Origin: Eremophila alpestris peregrina
Taxonomy: Eukaryota; Chordata; Aves; Passeriformes; Alaudidae
Assembly: GCA_009792885.1 (NCBI GenBank)
Contig: WMCF01000080.1
Coordinates: 495,139 to 559,138, forward strand
Direction of reading: 5' to 3'
Length of the DNA stretch: 64,000 nt
Positions 61,157-64,000 of this stretch are shown piece after piece. Made by a program: the position numbers and the translations under genes. The stretch's first letter is position 1, and the number at the start of each line of letters is the position of its first letter. The notes under the pieces were generated by a model. That model searched no databases and was not told the origin of the DNA. It saw only the letters and a program-made list of their open reading frames with translations.

Positions 61157-61650
61157 TGCGTGGTTTAACCCCAGCTGGAAATTAAACCCCACACAGCTGC
61201 TCCAATCCCTCCATTCCCTCAGATGAGAGAGACAAAAAGGCAAATATCCCAAGCTGAGACAAAAACAGTTTACTGGAAACAGCAATGAGATAAGAAAACG
61301 CACAGTAACAGCAACAATACTAATAACTATAGTGTATAAAAGAGTGTGATTATATGGAAAATGCTCACTGAGTCCAACCTGCGGTGATGTGACTGCTGTC
61401 AGAGCCACCCCATTGCTCCATAGAAGCTTGCTCCCTCAGAAAAGGAACAAAATTGCAATGACTTTCCTGCCTGGCTCCTTTTTTTTTCCAGCTGAGGCCA
61501 AAACCCGCTTCTTCCCAAAAGCCAGAATTCCCCTACTTCTGCCCCAGCAAGTACATGAGGTGACACCCCACATAACATCCACACTGCCCCAGACTCCACT
61601 CCCTCTCAGCTACTGTGGAAAATCAACCCTGTCCTTGGCTGATAGCAGGA
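61157..61650 (-). mobile_element. Solo LTR, minus strand, related to 47869-48354
   Basis: The plus-strand left edge reads TGCGTGGTTTAACCCCAGC, the inverse of the GGGGTTAAACCACA 3' end I know from a common avian LTR. The right edge reads GTCCTTGGCTGATAGCAGGA, the inverse of its TGTCCTGG.TTCGGCTGGGA 5' end. Blocks shared with the copy at 47869 include 'GGAAACAGCAATGAGATAAG' near 61278 and 'CAGCTACTGTGGAAAATCAA' near 61609. It is better preserved at both ends than that copy. The 131-codon plus-strand and 101-codon minus-strand frames here are LTR-derived. No flanking retroviral genes; target duplication not visible. Confidence 0.78.
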
Positions 61651-64000
61651 TTCCTAACCAAATCACAAATAATTTATACAATGAGAAAATATATTTTAAA
61701 ATAACTTCCACGTATTACATGTTACTTTGGTGTTTTTTGCAATTTAATGACTCTGTAAAAGAAATTAATAGCTGTTTTCAGTAATGTTCAGTGGGTTTTT
61801 TTCCACTGGTATCCAAGTTCCTCTTGGTGAGGATGTGTTGAATACATGCACATTACTTTACAAATTGAGACTGTGCCAAAATAATTCCTCCCTTAAAACA
61901 CTAACGTTCTATATTTTCTTTAAAATGTTTTACTGTGCTACCATTTTCCCAAATGATTTAAATGTAGTAAAAATTAACCAGAGTATTGCTTTGATTGATG
62001 TATGAGGTTCAATTTCTAATGTGGTTGTTAAGGAAATGCTTTGTTAAAGAGCTTGTATTATGTATTTGAAAGACAAATGAAATCATAATTAATGTACAGT
62101 TGCAATACCAGATTAATTCCAAACTTAGAAATCCTTTTGTTCTTCCCTGAGATACCAGGACATTCAGGATCAGTGAGCTGAATGACCAGCATTAGTGCAT
62201 TAGTAAGTTACCCTTCAATTTTTAAAAATGGCACAGATAAAATTTCAAGAAAAACAGCACTATGTTGTATGAAACATATTTGCAAACATTATAGCCTTAC
62301 ACTGACCCCTACATTTTCATCCATTCCAATCTAAGCATAAGTGAATTTACAAGCTTGTATATTTTCACTAGGTGCAATTCCAGAATATCTTAATATTCAA
62401 AGGCCACCTCCCGCTGACCTCTGCCTGTCAGAGGTAATATCACATTCAGACTATCTCAAAATCTTCTGAAATCAAAGTATGAAATCTTTGCCGGAGAAGA
62501 GGGGAGGAAACTATTTAGCCAGCAACTTATCCTTGCAGAACACTTGATGAGCTTATTTTCTCATTCAATGTGCACTTAGTTCTCAACCTGATTTGAAGCT
62601 CTATGTTGTTTTAAATTAATCTTCTGCTGATGGTAATTGTAGCTAAATCTTTTCTGAATGGATATAACAAGGATGCCACAGATTAAAGTTGCCTTTAAGG
62701 AGATATTCTGTTGCTGGCAAAAAGTAAAGACATCAAAATCACTTATTTCATTATTTTTAAATTAATTCTCCCCCTTTCCATTCCATTCTAATATTTACAG
62801 TGCTATGGGATGGAAAGAGAGATCAAGACTTTGTTCTGCAAGTCCAAAAAAGACCATAGGATTGCAAAGTCTAAGTGTCTTTTACAGCTCTGTTCCATGG
62901 GCTGGAAAAGCCTAAGCCATGGTGCTGCAGAAGCTTCCTACATTCCACCATTATTGTAAAGATGACCTCCACTTCTCAGACAGCAGCCATGAAATCACTA
63001 GAATTACAGGTCTGTGTAATCAAAGAAATGGTACTGAGCTGTGAGCTCTAAGGATTCAGCAGTGGGAACCACTCTAACTGCTTCACCCCACTCAAATACT
63101 GGACCCTTTGCCTAGTACAGTTTCAAAATACCGTTTTCCCTTGGCTTATTGAAGTATCTTGAAATTAGGCAAGATGCATTACTTTATTCCAAGTGCTCTA
63201 TGTAGAAGTCTCTGTGCTCTCGCTGTCTAATGAAAGTGCAATAGAAATTTTTAGTTCTAAACATAAAACATTTAGGATATTTTTGCCCTGGTTCATCAAA
63301 GCCCTCATTAAAAATACAACAATTTCAATGGATAATAGTTAACATATTGAAATTAAGAATTAAGGCTTAAGTGAGATCTACATGCCAAATCTAGAAACAG
63401 TTTTCCCTAAAAAAACAGAAGGAGATTTTTACACAGATGTTCAGTAATGAAGGAAAATTACAACAGCTGGAACATTTTGTATGAACACAGGCTAGACTTC
63501 TACTCTTCATGTCTTCTTTCATTTAACTCAGTTCTCATGAGTCACACAGCAAGGTGTCACCAAGTTTTCAACTTTTTTTACAAATAGGCACTTTTACAGT
63601 TGGATATGTTCTGTTCCAGGTATTCTAAGACAGCTACACCAATCCATATTTCATATTAACCTCCTAAACTGAGAGGGTTTTGTCATTTGTGATTTCTAAA
63701 GCATTATATTCAGGTCTTGCTTTACAGCCTGCTAGCATTCTTTAATCAAATTAAACTGAGATTATGGCATGTAAAGTGATATATCTGCAAAGACAAGAGT
63801 ATAATTTATCTTTACCTTGTGATGATAGACAGTTGGGATTCCTGTGCAAGGAGAACAAGTTCTATATTGCTAAAATTTCTCCAGTTTCAGTAGTTTTTCC
63901 TAGTGTTCATTTACAGAAGTAACTTGACAATGAGGGATGTTTTCCCTCTTCAATACATAAGAAAATGGAATACTGTTTCCAAGATGGTAATATTAGAACA
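61651..64000. other. AT-rich non-coding DNA to the window end, nothing recognised
   Basis: No gene, RNA gene or named repeat seen in the last 2.3 kb. Confidence 0.5.

Noticed and set aside
47869..61650. A provirus bounded by the two minus-strand LTRs
   Set aside because: The DNA between contains unrelated CR1 copies and another solo LTR, no recognised retroviral genes, and the two LTRs are too different to be a recent pair.
61389..61784. 131-codon plus-strand frame
   Set aside because: It reads antisense through the minus-strand LTR at 61157-61650 into AT-rich flank; no domain.
1..64000. CRISPR arrays, bacterial operons, rRNA genes or plasmid-like features
   Set aside because: The window is vertebrate nuclear DNA by repeat content; no regularly spaced repeats or prokaryotic gene organisation were seen.

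Overview
This window reads as vertebrate, almost certainly avian, nuclear DNA. It is AT-rich and carries at least six CR1 (chicken repeat 1) LINE fragments with the bird-type 3' end (a '...GGTCCCTTCCAAC...' segment followed by ATTCTRTG-like octamers). It also carries several solo LTRs that I recognise as avian endogenous-retrovirus types. Some of the LTR types resemble families common in passerines, but the order of bird is an inference from memory of those repeats.

I found no protein-coding gene, no credible exon chain and no tRNA or rRNA gene. Open reading frames are short (the longest, 217 codons, lies inside an LTR), lack recognisable domains, or come from homopolymer runs, CR1 or LTR sequence. 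The window is best described as intergenic or as one very long intron. The only hint of a nearby gene is the extreme left edge (1-165), which is CpG-rich (18 CpGs in about 165 bp) in an otherwise CpG-poor window, as expected at the edge of a CpG-island promoter or first exon to the left.

Layout: 1-165 CpG-rich edge; 0.2-16 kb AT-rich DNA with an unexplained two-copy repeat (2131 and 4158), a 43-bp poly-C run (4286) and a 37-bp poly-T run (9357); 16.2 kb a G-rich, possible quadruplex segment; 17.5-18.2 kb a minus-strand solo LTR; 21.8-23.4 kb an ERVL-type solo LTR split by a second LTR-like element with a 4-bp target duplication; 26.5-28.1 kb two CR1 copies in tandem; 35.2-36.2 kb a long CR1; 38.7-39.0 kb a minus-strand CR1; 40.05-40.13 kb two adjacent perfect hairpins; 47.9-48.4 and 61.2-61.7 kb two related minus-strand LTRs; 48.6 kb five Ns against a poly-T run; 51.8-52.6 kb a CR1; 57.8-58.8 kb a CR1 interrupted by a 335-bp LTR.

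There are no genes here to work together; what can be reconstructed is insertion history. I see no evidence of a new biological system. The most unusual observations are the paired perfect hairpins at 40.05-40.13 kb, the two nested-insertion loci with visible junctions, the poly-C tract and the CpG-rich left edge. Boundaries of old repeats are estimates by eye, and repeat-family names were not checked against a library.
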